DNA of 64,000 bases from Actinomycetota bacterium (GTDB taxonomy: Bacteria > Actinomycetota > Humimicrobiia > Hakubellales > JAMDDV01), in the NCBI GenBank assembly GCA_023488455.1, contig JAMDDV010000015.1, forward strand, positions 1 through 64,000, in the 5' to 3' direction. This document shows, piece after piece, positions 51,385 through 60,448 of the stretch. The position numbers and the translations under genes were made by a program. Within the stretch, counting starts at the first letter, position 1; each line of letters opens with the position of its first letter. Below the pieces are notes generated by a model that did no database searches, was not told the origin of the DNA, and saw only the letters and a program-made list of their open reading frames with translations.

Positions 51385-52584
51385 CTACTGTCCGACTGGC
51401 CGTTCGATCAGCTTGACCTCGAATATCTTCTCTTTACCATCCCTGATAATAGTGACCGATATCCTCTCTCCAACCTTGTGTTCTCTTAAAAGTGCTATCA
51501 GGTCACCATATGCTTTCACCTGTTCACCGTTAATCGCAGTGATGACATCACCGGGTGCAATGCCAGCTTTCTCAGCAGGACCACCTTTGACCACATTTAC
51601 AACGTAAACACCTTCAAGATTACCAAGATTGAACTGCTTCGAAATTTCATCGCTGATCGTAACGCCCTCAATACCTATGAACGGATGAGAAACCTTCCCG
51701 GTTGCTATTATCTGGTCAGCAACGTTTACTGCCACATCTACAGGAATGGCAAAGCCAACACCAGCGCTCGATCCTGACGTGGAGAATATCAACGTATTTA
51801 TCCCTATGACTTTTCCATATTTATTACTGAGGGCACCGCCGCTGTTTCCAGGATTTATCGCTGCATCGGTCTGAATCAAATCAATCATCGGGGGACCGGA
51901 TCCGGTCTCAATATTTCTGTGAAGCGCGGAAATAACACCTGCCGTCACTGAGGCTTCAAGCCCAAAGGGACTGCCGATCGCGACCACCAGTTCTCCTATC
52001 TGCAAATTCCTTGAGGTACCAAAATCTGCAGCGGGCAGATTATCCTGATCAATCTTGACCACAGCCAGGTCAGTCAAAGGATCTCGGCCAACAATACTGG
52101 CTTCATGCTCCTGGCCTGTAGCCAAAGTTACTATTAGCTGATATTTCTCCCCTAATTCCACCACATGATTATTGGAGATTATGTATCCATCAGGCCTATA
52201 AATCACGCCAGAGCCCTCTCCAATCAATCTTCTGGGCGTGTCAGCTGTTTCTCTTTCATATATTTTTATGTTAACTACTGAAGGTTCAACTTTTTTTGCC
52301 ACATAAACTACAGGTTCATCGAAAGGAGGCGGTTGAACTTCCTGCTGAGTTGCCTCCTGTGTCTTTGGGGTTTCAGTTTCCGTGGTCTGTTGCTGAGAGA
52401 CCCCGGGAGGCGCTTGCCTCTTAAAAAGCTCAAAGGGCAGCACGCCTTTAGTTGCTGCAAGTGCTCCTATCGTTAATACAACACCAACTACTATAGAGAC
52501 CACTATGAGAAGGGCTATACCGCATCCTTTCAATACTGCTCTCCCAGTATTTTGGTGTCTTTCAAAATCATCAAAATCGCTCAT
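51385..52584 (-). CDS. HtrA/DegP-like trypsin-type serine protease with PDZ domain
   Basis: A 399-residue membrane-anchored protease: short cytoplasmic part, one transmembrane helix (GIALLIVVSIVVGVVLTIG), a Pro/Thr/Gln-rich linker, a trypsin-like domain with the catalytic His in ISNNHVVE, Asp in DPLTDLAV and Ser in NPGNSGGAL, and a C-terminal PDZ domain (GGPAEKAGIAPGDVITAING). It degrades misfolded proteins outside the membrane. ATG 52584 with AGAGGGTG upstream is preferred over the GTG 9 bases earlier. Confidence 0.9.
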   Translation of the reverse strand: MSDFDDFERHQNTGRAVLKGCGIALLIVVSIVVGVVLTIGALAATKGVLPFELFKRQAPPGVSQQQTTETETPKTQEATQQEVQPPPFDEPVVYVAKKVEPSVVNIKIYERETADTPRRLIGEGSGVIYRPDGYIISNNHVVELGEKYQLIVTLATGQEHEASIVGRDPLTDLAVVKIDQDNLPAADFGTSRNLQIGELVVAIGSPFGLEASVTAGVISALHRNIETGSGPPMIDLIQTDAAINPGNSGGALSNKYGKVIGINTLIFSTSGSSAGVGFAIPVDVAVNVADQIIATGKVSHPFIGIEGVTISDEISKQFNLGNLEGVYVVNVVKGGPAEKAGIAPGDVITAINGEQVKAYGDLIALLREHKVGERISVTIIRDGKEKIFEVKLIERPVGQ

Positions 52585-52722
52585 AAAATTCACCCTCTTA
52601 TGCTAATTCCCAAAAACGTCATTATATTTCAAAAACATCCGCAACCGCCAAAATTATATACTTCGCTGAACAGAATTATCTACCTTGAGACTTTTGACAT
52701 GTTACTTTGGTTCAAATATTCA

Positions 52723-53475
52723 TCAAAGAAAAAGCCTGACCAGGATCGCAGAAACAAGCAAGCACACAGATATTATTAAAAAAACCACCTCAAGCCCACC
52801 AAAATAATAGGGCTTAAGCCTGCCCCTTTTCTGCCCTGCCACAAAACCTCTGGCATCCATCAGATCTGCCAGACCATCTGCTCTTCGATATGAACTGATG
52901 AATAAGGGTAATAAAAGCGCCAGCGACCCTGGCTTGCGCGCAGAACGAATGCTCTGTGCTTCGTTAATTCTCCGCTGCTCGAGGACAAAAATTGGAGCGA
53001 ATTGAAGTGAGAGCGTCAGTGCCATGATAAATTCCCTTGCCGGTAACTTTATCCGCGAAAACGGATCTATAAAAAAACCAAGTCCATCAGCAGCATCTAT
53101 CCGCTTTGTCGTGGATATAAAAGAATAGACAATCGCAATCATCATGCTGACCCTTGCATATATTAAGAGAGCATGTGTGAGAGCCTCTCTGGTGACTGTA
53201 AAAAAACCATATGAAAACAGCCTAACAGAGCCCGGTTCCCTGGATGAAAACAGAATATAAATGGCAAGATAGAATATCAGCATAGCAGACGAGTAAAGAT
53301 AAAATTTAATAAAACCCTTGTAGCTCGGCCAGCAAAACAATAAAAATAAGACTGGCATTATTGCTGCCAGAGTAAAACCTGCCGTGTTATTTGCCGCAAA
53401 AATCACAGCGAACCCAATTGCAAAACTCAATATTTTTATTCTCACGTCCAGATTACTTAACTTAATTCCCTGCAT
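52723..53475 (-). CDS. ecfT: ECF transporter T component (transmembrane)
   Basis: A 250-residue membrane protein with five or six transmembrane helices and the coupling motifs with Arg-rich short helices (SIRSARKPG, LMDARGFVAGQKRG) that bind the ATPase grooves. It is the energy-coupling membrane partner of the ATPases next to it; the gene overlaps the A2 gene by 19 bp. The operon order S, A, A, T is complete. Confidence 0.87.
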   Translation of the reverse strand: MQGIKLSNLDVRIKILSFAIGFAVIFAANNTAGFTLAAIMPVLFLLFCWPSYKGFIKFYLYSSAMLIFYLAIYILFSSREPGSVRLFSYGFFTVTREALTHALLIYARVSMMIAIVYSFISTTKRIDAADGLGFFIDPFSRIKLPAREFIMALTLSLQFAPIFVLEQRRINEAQSIRSARKPGSLALLLPLFISSYRRADGLADLMDARGFVAGQKRGRLKPYYFGGLEVVFLIISVCLLVSAILVRLFL

Positions 53476-54281
53476 TGAGATTTCAACCTAACCCCATTTA
53501 ATATCAACTCGCGATAAAACCTGGCCATAAAGGGAAGTCTTAATCCTGTCACATCTTCAAAATCCTCCATGACAACTAAATCAAATGGGTCACAATCACA
53601 CACTATTCTGCCGCTTTTAAGCACAATAAGCCTGTTGAAATACTTTAAAACGATCTCAAAATCGTGCGTTATGAGTATCAGTGAATTATTACGGGATCTA
53701 TACCGCTCAAATATTCTGGCAAGTACTAAATTTTTTGAAGCCAAATCCAGACTTGCCGCGGGCTCGTCCAGAATAAGCAGTTCGGGATCATAGACGAGAT
53801 TTGAAGCAATGCCCACCCTTCTCAGTTCGCCCTCAGAAAGGCCAAATGGGTTGATACTCTCGTAATAGCTGAGGTCAATGTCAACAATTTTGCATGATTC
53901 ATCCGCCATTTTCCAATGTAAATCAGGAGGGATGGGCCTGAATTTTAAAGCGTAAGTAACCTCTCCATATACCGATGTATTAAAAATCTGTTCCTCGGGC
54001 TTCTGGGAGAGATAGCCTACCCGTGCATCTAGATTAAACTTTTGATTCCTGCCGTACTTCAACGATGAACCAAACCTCTGAACAGCACCACGATCAGGCT
54101 TTAGGAGCCCGGCCGTTATCTTCGCAAAAGTAGTCTTGCCCGAACCGATCTCGCCTACTATTGCAACATGTTCCCCTTTTCTCAACTCAAAGTGGTTAAT
54201 ATCAAGCGCAGGGATATCAGGGTTATTGGGATATGTCTTGATTACATCAATTAAACTCAGAACTGGCTCGGTGTGATTCAT
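53457..54281 (-). CDS. ecfA2: ECF transporter ATPase, second subunit
   Basis: A 274-residue ABC ATPase with Walker A GEIGSGKTTFA, Q-loop LSQKPEEQ, signature LSEGELRRVGIA, Walker B LLILDEPAASLD and the H-loop ITHDFE. The glutamate-rich Q-loop region and a 30-residue C-terminal tail are features of EcfA ATPases. It pairs with the upstream ATPase to form the A1-A2 heterodimer. Confidence 0.86.
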   Translation of the reverse strand: MNHTEPVLSLIDVIKTYPNNPDIPALDINHFELRKGEHVAIVGEIGSGKTTFAKITAGLLKPDRGAVQRFGSSLKYGRNQKFNLDARVGYLSQKPEEQIFNTSVYGEVTYALKFRPIPPDLHWKMADESCKIVDIDLSYYESINPFGLSEGELRRVGIASNLVYDPELLILDEPAASLDLASKNLVLARIFERYRSRNNSLILITHDFEIVLKYFNRLIVLKSGRIVCDCDPFDLVVMEDFEDVTGLRLPFMARFYRELILNGVRLKSQCRELS

Positions 54282-54287
54282 ATCTAT

Positions 54288-55160
54288 TTATAACAAAAGG
54301 CTTTCAGGCTCATTACCGAAGATATCACAATATAATCTGCAATAATCTTTTGGATCGTCATCAATCTTAAGATCGCTTGACATCGCATTGACCGATCTCA
54401 ATTTTTGTCTTATCAAATTGAGCAAGCGGAACTTTGAGGACATCTCCAACCTATTCTTCGCCCATAGCTCTGGTGAGGATATAAAAGCCCCAGGTTTGCC
54501 ATCAAATGTCAATTCGCCCTCGCATAACACAAGCAGCCTGTCAAATCTGCTAATCTCCTCCAGATTATGTGTTACATAGATAATTGAGTTTTCAAGATCC
54601 TCGCAAATATTAAAGAGCCTGGACAGCAGCATCTCTTTATTCAGCACATCGAGCATCACTGCTGGCTCATCCATGAACAGGTATCGGGGTTTTGAGGCGA
54701 GGGCAGCCGCAATAGATGCCAGCTCCCCCTGTCCGCCTGAAAGCTCAAGTGGATTACGCATCCTCAGCGACTCGATCCCAACTATGTTTATGGCGCTATC
54801 CACCAGCTCCTTTATCTTCCCCGAGTCATGATAATAATTTGACGGGCCAAAAGCGACATCTTCCTGTACTGTTGAGCCGAAATAATGCATATAAGAATCC
54901 TGAAAAATTATCCCCAGTTTTTTTCTTGCTGACTGAAGATCCCTTCTATCGCTTAAATCCAGGCCATCAACAAGAACCCTGCCTGAAGTCGGCGAAAGCA
55001 GACCCAGGCATAACCTAATAAGAGTAGTCTTCCCGGAGCCATTATGTCCGATCAGCGCAATTTTGTCGCCGCTTTTAATCTGAAAATTTATGTTTTTAAT
55101 GATGGGCTGAAATACATTCTCGTGTTTATATCCAAAAGATACATCCAGAAGTTCTATCAA
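54288..55160 (-). CDS. ecfA1: ECF transporter ATPase, first subunit
   Basis: A 290-residue ABC ATPase: Walker A GHNGSGKTTLI, Q-loop FQDSYMH, signature LSGGQGELASIA, Walker B LFMDEPAVMLD and H-loop VTHNLEEI. It follows the S component by 13 bp and precedes the second ATPase by 6 bp. The two ATPases differ in sequence, so they probably act as a pair. Confidence 0.86.
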   Translation of the reverse strand: MIELLDVSFGYKHENVFQPIIKNINFQIKSGDKIALIGHNGSGKTTLIRLCLGLLSPTSGRVLVDGLDLSDRRDLQSARKKLGIIFQDSYMHYFGSTVQEDVAFGPSNYYHDSGKIKELVDSAINIVGIESLRMRNPLELSGGQGELASIAAALASKPRYLFMDEPAVMLDVLNKEMLLSRLFNICEDLENSIIYVTHNLEEISRFDRLLVLCEGELTFDGKPGAFISSPELWAKNRLEMSSKFRLLNLIRQKLRSVNAMSSDLKIDDDPKDYCRLYCDIFGNEPESLLL

Positions 55161-55173
55161 AACACGCTATCCT

Positions 55174-55725
55174 TTACCTTCTTCTATTCCTGTAAGCGTT
55201 GACTGCATAGACAACAGGTATTGTAATTATAACAGCCAAGACTGCCTCTGTTACCCCGCTTGTGGCAGCGGTGAAATACGCAAGCTCTACCGGAATATAA
55301 GCACGAAGCACAAGCGCCGTCAGCACAAGTGATGTGTTCGTCGCAGTGCCAAAAATTGCGCCTATCGACGAAGAAATAAAAGACAGCTTCTCCCTCCTTT
55401 TGCCAAGCGCTTTATTAACCAGAAAGTAAACTAAGAAAGCAACTGGACCGATGAGAATTCTTGGAAGAATTGCCACCAGTGGATCAGCAAAAAATGGATT
55501 CTGCAGCATCCCCCACATCCAGCTAAAAAGACCGAACAACAAGCTTAAGAATAGGCCAACCAGGGGACCTTCAAGTATAGCGCCCAGGATCACCGGGATA
55601 TGCATCAGTGTGGCATCCCCTACCGGAGTAGGTATCGGTATAAAACCCCACCTGGTTGCGCCAAGCAATATTGTTATCCCACCAAAAAGACCAGATATTA
55701 CAATATCCCTTGTGCGAATCTTCAA
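55174..55725 (-). CDS. ECF transporter S component (substrate unknown)
   Basis: A 183-residue protein with six transmembrane helices and the typical start GLFGGITILLGATRWGFIPIP and LEGPLVGLFLSLLFGLFSWMWG of general ECF S subunits. It gives the transporter its substrate, most often a vitamin such as biotin, folate, thiamine, riboflavin or niacin. Neither a vitamin gene nor a riboswitch stands upstream: only 77 bp separate it from the TauE gene. Substrate cannot be named. Confidence 0.75.
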   Translation of the reverse strand: MKIRTRDIVISGLFGGITILLGATRWGFIPIPTPVGDATLMHIPVILGAILEGPLVGLFLSLLFGLFSWMWGMLQNPFFADPLVAILPRILIGPVAFLVYFLVNKALGKRREKLSFISSSIGAIFGTATNTSLVLTALVLRAYIPVELAYFTAATSGVTEAVLAVIITIPVVYAVNAYRNRRR

Positions 55726-55802
55726 AGTGCATTTCCTTTCCTCATATTAGGTTTAATATATTGAAGTTATTTGACTTCTAAACTTAAGGATAAGTTTAAG
55801 AA

Positions 55803-56165
55803 TTACTTTCCTATTATCATATATATGGAGAGTGCAAGCAAAAGAACGCCAAACAACCTCTTCAGCAGAAGATCGGAAATTGGCTGGATGAAGTGCGCTC
55901 CAAGCAATACTCCGCCAACAAAACCGAGCACAATGAACGCAGCAGCTTTGAAATCAACATTCCCGCTTTTGTAATATTCAATTACGCCAAGAATCCCAAT
56001 AGGTAAAAGCAGTGCCACAAGCGATGTCCCCTGTGCCTTGTGCTGAGAAAATTTCAGTAGATAGACAAGCGCAGGTACGATAACGATACCCCCGCCAATG
56101 CCAAACATGCCACTCAATATCCCACCGCCAAGACCAATGACGATAAGCAAAATTATCTGCATCAA
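55803..56165 (-). CDS. TauE/SafE-family half-size transporter
   Basis: A 120-residue protein with three or four transmembrane helices and the family motif GLGGGILSGMFGIGGGIVIVPAL followed by ALGTSLVALL-type segment (QGTSLVALLLP). TauE/SafE proteins export sulfite or related sulfur anions; the half-size members act as dimers. It follows the Rieske gene by 24 bp on the same strand, so a redox or sulfur link is possible but not shown. Confidence 0.75.
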   Translation of the reverse strand: MMQIILLIVIGLGGGILSGMFGIGGGIVIVPALVYLLKFSQHKAQGTSLVALLLPIGILGVIEYYKSGNVDFKAAAFIVLGFVGGVLLGAHFIQPISDLLLKRLFGVLLLALSIYMIIGK

Positions 56166-56189
56166 GATGTTCTCCCTTATAATTTAAGA

Positions 56190-56552
56190 TTATAAAGCTT
56201 TGCCGGATATCTGAACCTTACTGTCAACAACCTTCACATCATAAGTTTCGGCATCTTTTATGGCAAAAGATGCCAGCTTTGCTGCTATTTTCGACATCTT
56301 CGTCACGTATGCGACTACTTTACCATTGGATACATCAAATTTAGTTCCATGACAACGACAGGTTACTATTAACCCCTCCAAGACCCCGGTGGTCAGCAAA
56401 CACCCCCTGTGCGTACATTTATTACCAATCGCATAAAATTTACCATTCACCCTGGCGACCAGAACTGATTTATCATCCATCTTATACTCCCGCATCTGGC
56501 CCTCACTTACTTCGCTCTCATCAATAGTTAACACCTTTACTCCTCCTTTCAA
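56190..56552 (-). CDS. Rieske-type [2Fe-2S] ferredoxin
   Basis: A 120-residue soluble protein with the Rieske ligands CTHRGC (Cys-x-His) and CRCHG (Cys-x2-His). It resembles Rieske ferredoxins such as those of dioxygenase and nitrite reductase systems. It overlaps the deaminase gene by 4 bp and so is cotranslated with it. No oxygenase component is near, so the electron acceptor is unknown. Confidence 0.82.
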   Translation of the reverse strand: MKGGVKVLTIDESEVSEGQMREYKMDDKSVLVARVNGKFYAIGNKCTHRGCLLTTGVLEGLIVTCRCHGTKFDVSNGKVVAYVTKMSKIAAKLASFAIKDAETYDVKVVDSKVQISGKAL

Positions 56553-57043
56553 TAGAAAACCTTGTTCTCCAAACTATCCCATTCCTCCAGGAGACTGGCA
56601 CATTCCTTCAGGAGAAACCCAGGTACGATCTTGATATTACTTTTTCCCAGATCCCTCATTTTTTCATTTGAGATAGTCAATTCGTTAAATCCCAACTTCT
56701 TTACGTCAGCAATAGTCGTGCCGTAAACAATAACATCGATCCTGGCCCAATGTATAGCGCTGAAACACATGGGGCACGGCTCGGTAGTTGAGTAAATAAC
56801 ACAACCAGAAAGATCAAAGCTCTTCATCTTGCGCGATGCTGCCCTTATGACATTAATTTCAGCATGGCTGGTCGCATCTTTTATAAGCACCGTGTTGCGC
56901 GCTGCGGACATTACCTCACTACCCTTTACTATGCATGCTCCAAAAGGTCCGCCATCAAGGTTCTTAATATTTTTTCTCGCCTGTTCAATGGCTAACCTCA
57001 TATATTCCTCGTTTAACTTCTCAATCACAATATCTCTAATCAT
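56549..57043 (-). CDS. Nucleoside/guanine deaminase of the CDA/TadA superfamily
   Basis: A 164-residue zinc deaminase with the motifs HAEINVIRAA (His-x-Glu) and PCPMC (PCxxC), the ligands and proton donor. It resembles the guanine deaminase/nucleoside deaminase group (tail EWDSLENKVFY is short), rather than tRNA TadA. The function is probably purine salvage or base deamination. It overlaps the downstream Rieske gene. Confidence 0.8.
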   Translation of the reverse strand: MIRDIVIEKLNEEYMRLAIEQARKNIKNLDGGPFGACIVKGSEVMSAARNTVLIKDATSHAEINVIRAASRKMKSFDLSGCVIYSTTEPCPMCFSAIHWARIDVIVYGTTIADVKKLGFNELTISNEKMRDLGKSNIKIVPGFLLKECASLLEEWDSLENKVFY

Positions 57044-57226
57044 CGGGCCTCCAGCAGTTCACCCATTCTGTTTTATTGTATCATGATCAGGCATTATGTC
57101 TTCCGCGTTGTGCACAGCAAGCACTTTTTAATATCTTGTAATAAACAGTGGACTATAATTATATTACTTAGCTGGCTTAATAATTCTTTGATATATTGAC
57201 CAAAAAAGAAACGATTGCACGAGAAA

Positions 57227-58405
57227 ATGAAAGATATGGTTGATAAAATCTCAATTGATGAGATTAAAATGGTTTCTGAAAATGCAAATTGGGCCGATTT
57301 CTCGAATATTGCGCGAAAGAGAGCTGTGGTAGAAGCTCAAACCCAGAATCACACAATAAAAATGCTTGGAGTTAGTTCCAAAAGATTTGTGACCGATTCA
57401 GAAGTTTTTATAAAGTCGCAATTTCTGATTAGTGCCTATTATGGTTTTGATAGGGCCTCGATCGACTATGATTTTTATAATATTGAGTCTGAGGCACTTG
57501 GCCAGGAAATGATATATAGAGATGGATTGATCCCCGAAATTAATTTTTTAAATCCGCTCATAGGTGACAAGAAAACTCTATATAGGCTTAAATCACCCGT
57601 GAACAAACAATCTGGAAGGTTCAGTTATGTCCTGGGCATAAATGAATTATTCAAAAGAATAATGGGAACAGCTCCAAGAATAAGGTTTTGCGCTCCGTAT
57701 AGCATGGCAGTAAACCTAAGAGGTTATAAAAACCTCATGATCGATATGGAAGAGGATGAAGCTTTTGTCAGAGATTTATTTAATTTTTTAACTTATGAAA
57801 TTATCATACCCTGGATTGAACTACAAAGAAAAGAGCTAGGAGAGCCCAAAGCCACTGCTGGAGGGATAGATGGAACAGCCACATTCCCAAATATAACCAC
57901 CTCTACCATGGAAAAATGGATAATACCCTATTACCAGAAGATGAAAAAAGTGTTAAATAACGTTACGTTCACGACTTGCTGCGGCGGAATCTCTTTCTTT
58001 AAAGACCCAAAAGACTTTTTCTACTACCAAACCTCAACCTGTCCAGGAATAATCAAGGGTTATCAGTGGGATATCGAAAGCATTGGTTTTGAGGTTTTTA
58101 ACAAATACGCAAGAAAAAACAATCTTGACCTGAGATTGGGAATAAGCGCACAGACCCTACTATCGCTTAACGAGGTTGAGATAGTTGATCTGGTCAGAAG
58201 ATATTTAGAAGAGGGTGGCTCTGGACTTTCTCGATTTTCAGTATATCTGTCAGATATCGATGTTAATACACATCCTGAAGTGATAATTTATGCAGTGTCT
58301 GCGGTAAAACAGCTCGGTGAATACCCGATTGAGAGACACGCTGCGAGAGATTTCTACCCTCCCGACATAGTCAGTCTTCATGACTGGATTTATGTAAGAA
58401 CATAA
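57227..58405 (+). CDS. Uroporphyrinogen-decarboxylase-fold methyltransferase-like protein
   Basis: A 392-residue URO-D superfamily protein as in MtaA/MtbA/CmuA methylcobamide:CoM methyltransferases: the features are SQFLISAYYGFDRASIDYDFY, AGGIDGTATFPNITTSTMEKW, CCGGISFF (a zinc-type Cys pair) and RLGISAQTLLSLNEVE. No corrinoid protein gene is near it. Roles include methyl transfer in methylotrophic metabolism. It is preceded by a bidirectional gap with TATAATTATATTAC at 57153; TTG 57215 is an alternative start. Confidence 0.7.
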   Translation: MKDMVDKISIDEIKMVSENANWADFSNIARKRAVVEAQTQNHTIKMLGVSSKRFVTDSEVFIKSQFLISAYYGFDRASIDYDFYNIESEALGQEMIYRDGLIPEINFLNPLIGDKKTLYRLKSPVNKQSGRFSYVLGINELFKRIMGTAPRIRFCAPYSMAVNLRGYKNLMIDMEEDEAFVRDLFNFLTYEIIIPWIELQRKELGEPKATAGGIDGTATFPNITTSTMEKWIIPYYQKMKKVLNNVTFTTCCGGISFFKDPKDFFYYQTSTCPGIIKGYQWDIESIGFEVFNKYARKNNLDLRLGISAQTLLSLNEVEIVDLVRRYLEEGGSGLSRFSVYLSDIDVNTHPEVIIYAVSAVKQLGEYPIERHAARDFYPPDIVSLHDWIYVRT

Positions 58406-58492
58406 TTAAAAAACAAAAAGGTAGCGCAGATGGCGAAAATAAGGCTATTATTTGGATGAAAGGGACTTTACATCACGCAATCGCTCTAAATT

Positions 58493-58897
58493 TCATCCCT
58501 CTTCTTTAAGCATCTCTTTTAATGGCTCCCAGTAATAGTCGTGCCATCCCTGATCGAAATCCGCATAACATTCCTCTGGAACCCCGGACTGAACAAGAGC
58601 AAGCTGTGTACCACCATCGATCTCCTCCAGCTCTATCGTAAGCCTGGAATAATGACCCTTTGGCCAGCAGTCCTCCTCTCCTCGCCAGTCCTGGACTATT
58701 TTTCTATCCTGTTCAAGCTCGATGTTCGTCCCATCGATATATCCGTCGTAAATCGAGAACTTTCCGCCCACTTCTCTACTGATAGTGGCTTTCGAGCCCA
58801 CCAGCCTCGAATGTTTCTCAGAATCCATCAATACCTCGTATATCTCATGTGGGCTTGCATTTATGATCACAGTTTGCTCGATCGTTCTTATATTCAC
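58493..58897 (-). CDS. SRPBCC (AHSA1-like) domain protein
   Basis: A 134-residue START-fold protein. Recognisable family pattern: TVIINASPHEIYEVLMDSEKH at the start, DGYIDGTNIELEQDRKIVQDWRG and LALVQSGVPEECYADFDQGW at the end. These small hydrophobic-cavity proteins act as chaperone co-factors or stress proteins. Closely related proteins are often fused or linked to a DUF-type KSWEEWF domain, which stands here at 59339-59557, across one small gene. Confidence 0.8.
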   Translation of the reverse strand: MNIRTIEQTVIINASPHEIYEVLMDSEKHSRLVGSKATISREVGGKFSIYDGYIDGTNIELEQDRKIVQDWRGEEDCWPKGHYSRLTIELEEIDGGTQLALVQSGVPEECYADFDQGWHDYYWEPLKEMLKEEG

Positions 58898-59024
58898 GCT
58901 CGCTCACCTCACAACACAATAATACATCCATACTATACCATCAAAAGTAATGCAAATGATATTATGTTAGGATTATCCGAGTAATTCATGTTTTTGTTAA
59001 AAATACGAATTGAAGGAGGCTACA

Positions 59025-59288
59025 ATGACTGACACCAATGATAAGGAAAGAAAAGATGTATTTGAGAGCTTTCGCACAATGATGGAGGAGTTCGGTAATG
59101 CAGTAAGCGAGGTTTTTAAGGATCCAGATTTAAAGGTAAAAGCCAAAGAGTTCGGCGATAGTGCAAAGGAATCAGCAAAAGCCTTTGCTGACAGGTTTAA
59201 AGACGAAGACGTAAAAAGCAAGTTCAAGGAAGTCGGAGGGGCAGCCAAAAAATTCGGTAAAAGCTTAGAAGATTACTTCAAAAAATAA
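59025..59288 (+). CDS. Small charged amphipathic-helical protein
   Basis: An 87-residue protein with AAGGAGG ribosome-binding site before ATG 59025. It is rich in Lys, Glu, Ala and Phe with heptad-like repeats (AKEFGDSAKESAKAFADRFK), so it should form long amphipathic helices, as in stress or LEA-like proteins. No family is certain. It has a clear terminator downstream. It is divergent from the SRPBCC gene. Confidence 0.6.
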   Translation: MTDTNDKERKDVFESFRTMMEEFGNAVSEVFKDPDLKVKAKEFGDSAKESAKAFADRFKDEDVKSKFKEVGGAAKKFGKSLEDYFKK

Positions 59289-59299
59289 AATCAGACGTT

Positions 59300-59326
59300 C
59301 TCACCAAACGTGAGTATCTTTTTTTT
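59300..59326 (+). terminator. Rho-independent terminator of the 59025 gene
   Basis: CTCAC at 59300-59304 pairs with GTGAG at 59310-59314 and eight or nine T residues follow at 59318-59326. The stem is short, so strength may be moderate. Confidence 0.6.
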
Positions 59327-59338
59327 CATTCACTTCGA

Positions 59339-59557
59339 TTAGCGCAAACCCCTTTCATATTCATATCTTATCGTTACAGCCTGGGCCCACCAGTCACCTG
59401 CTCCATGCTCTTCTCGAAGATATTTTGCGCTAAGGGTATGACCTTTATCTTTTACGCTAAACCCATCCAGGATTGTAAACCATTCCTCCCAGCTCTTACC
59501 CGTCCCCCTAAGTATAGACTCTTCACTTATTTTTCGGAAACCTGACTTCTTTTCGAT
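59339..59557 (-). CDS. Small KSWEEWF/DWWAQ-domain protein with a non-canonical start codon
   Basis: A minus-strand frame of 73 codons ending at TAA 59339-59341 carries GTGKSWEEWFTILDGF and EEHGAGDWWAQAVTIRYEYE, a domain known in many bacteria next to or fused to SRPBCC/DUF4287-type proteins. No ATG, GTG or TTG is in frame before the domain, and an in-frame TAG lies close upstream. A perfect AGGAGG is followed after 8 bp by ATC at 59557-59555, which is the likely start or a mutated one. It is missing from routine gene prediction. Confidence 0.65.
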   Translation of the reverse strand: MEKKSGFRKISEESILRGTGKSWEEWFTILDGFSVKDKGHTLSAKYLREEHGAGDWWAQAVTIRYEYERGLR

Positions 59558-59690
59558 TAGTATTACCTCCTGCTATTGCAAGAATAGTATAACATCAGAA
59601 AATATCCGAAAAATAATGTTAATTAGTGAAGGTACTCCGTTTAAGGTCAACTCAGTTTGGTTCCTACAGCCGGTTCGGATTCGAAAAAAA

Positions 59691-60413
59691 TTACTCAAAC
59701 TCTTTCATGTCGATGAAAGGACCGTGCCAGCTGTGGTACCAAACTGCTCCAGTGTAACCGTTAACGCTCAGCATTCCCTCAACATGACCATTTTCCAGAG
59801 TATGCAGGGTATAGTAACCATAGAAAGTATCAGCTTCAGCTACAGTTAGGCCGGGCAGATTGGTATCCAGGTATCTCTCAGCTATGGTCTTCGCCTGCTC
59901 AGGAGTAACAGGCATATCCACTGTAAGTGAGTCACCACCATTGTAGTTACCCATCATGCTCACCATGTGACCGTATTTTGTATTCCACATCATATTGGGT
60001 CCTATCTCGGGGAATACCCGGCCGGTGTACTTATCAATCAGCAGTTCCATAGCGTGAATACCAGTATCTTCTTCCTCTACCTCGGCATAAAAGTTCCAGG
60101 CAAAGTTCATTACCTCGGTAAGAAACAGTTTCCCACCATAACCATTTAGGTAGAGTCGTACGGCATCAGCAGCCTGGTCAATAGTGATGGGCTCGGCATC
60201 AGGATTAGTGTTAGGGTTATAGTTCCCCCAGCCACCACCCATCATCCCTGGTCCCATTCCACCTCCCATCATACCCGTACCCATCCCGCCACCTGACCCG
60301 TAAGGGTAAGGTTGCCTAGAGAATAACGCCCCAGTTGGAGACACACAGGAGGAAGCAAGCACCAGTAAACTTACTATTGCAAACGCTATACCAAGTATAT
60401 GCAGTTTCCTCAT
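59691..60413 (-). CDS. PepSY-like lipoprotein with Gly/Met-rich linker
   Basis: A 240-residue lipoprotein: lipobox LASSCVSP, then a Gly/Met-rich segment (GMGTGMMGGGMGPGMMGGG), then two parts each of PepSY-like pattern: ITIDQAADAVRLYL...FAWNFYAEVEEEDTG and VTPEQAKTIAERYLDTN...GYYTLHTLENG. Met-rich stretches often bind copper or silver. It is the last gene of the minus-strand string that starts at arsR-like 61727. A metal or redox stress role is inferred. Confidence 0.65.
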   Translation of the reverse strand: MRKLHILGIAFAIVSLLVLASSCVSPTGALFSRQPYPYGSGGGMGTGMMGGGMGPGMMGGGWGNYNPNTNPDAEPITIDQAADAVRLYLNGYGGKLFLTEVMNFAWNFYAEVEEEDTGIHAMELLIDKYTGRVFPEIGPNMMWNTKYGHMVSMMGNYNGGDSLTVDMPVTPEQAKTIAERYLDTNLPGLTVAEADTFYGYYTLHTLENGHVEGMLSVNGYTGAVWYHSWHGPFIDMKEFE

Positions 60414-60448
60414 TTATCACCTCAAACACAGTTGGTTTACAAAGTTAT

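Noticed and set aside
55726..55802. Riboswitch before the ECF S component
   Set aside because: Only 77 bp separate it from the next gene and no known aptamer pattern is visible.
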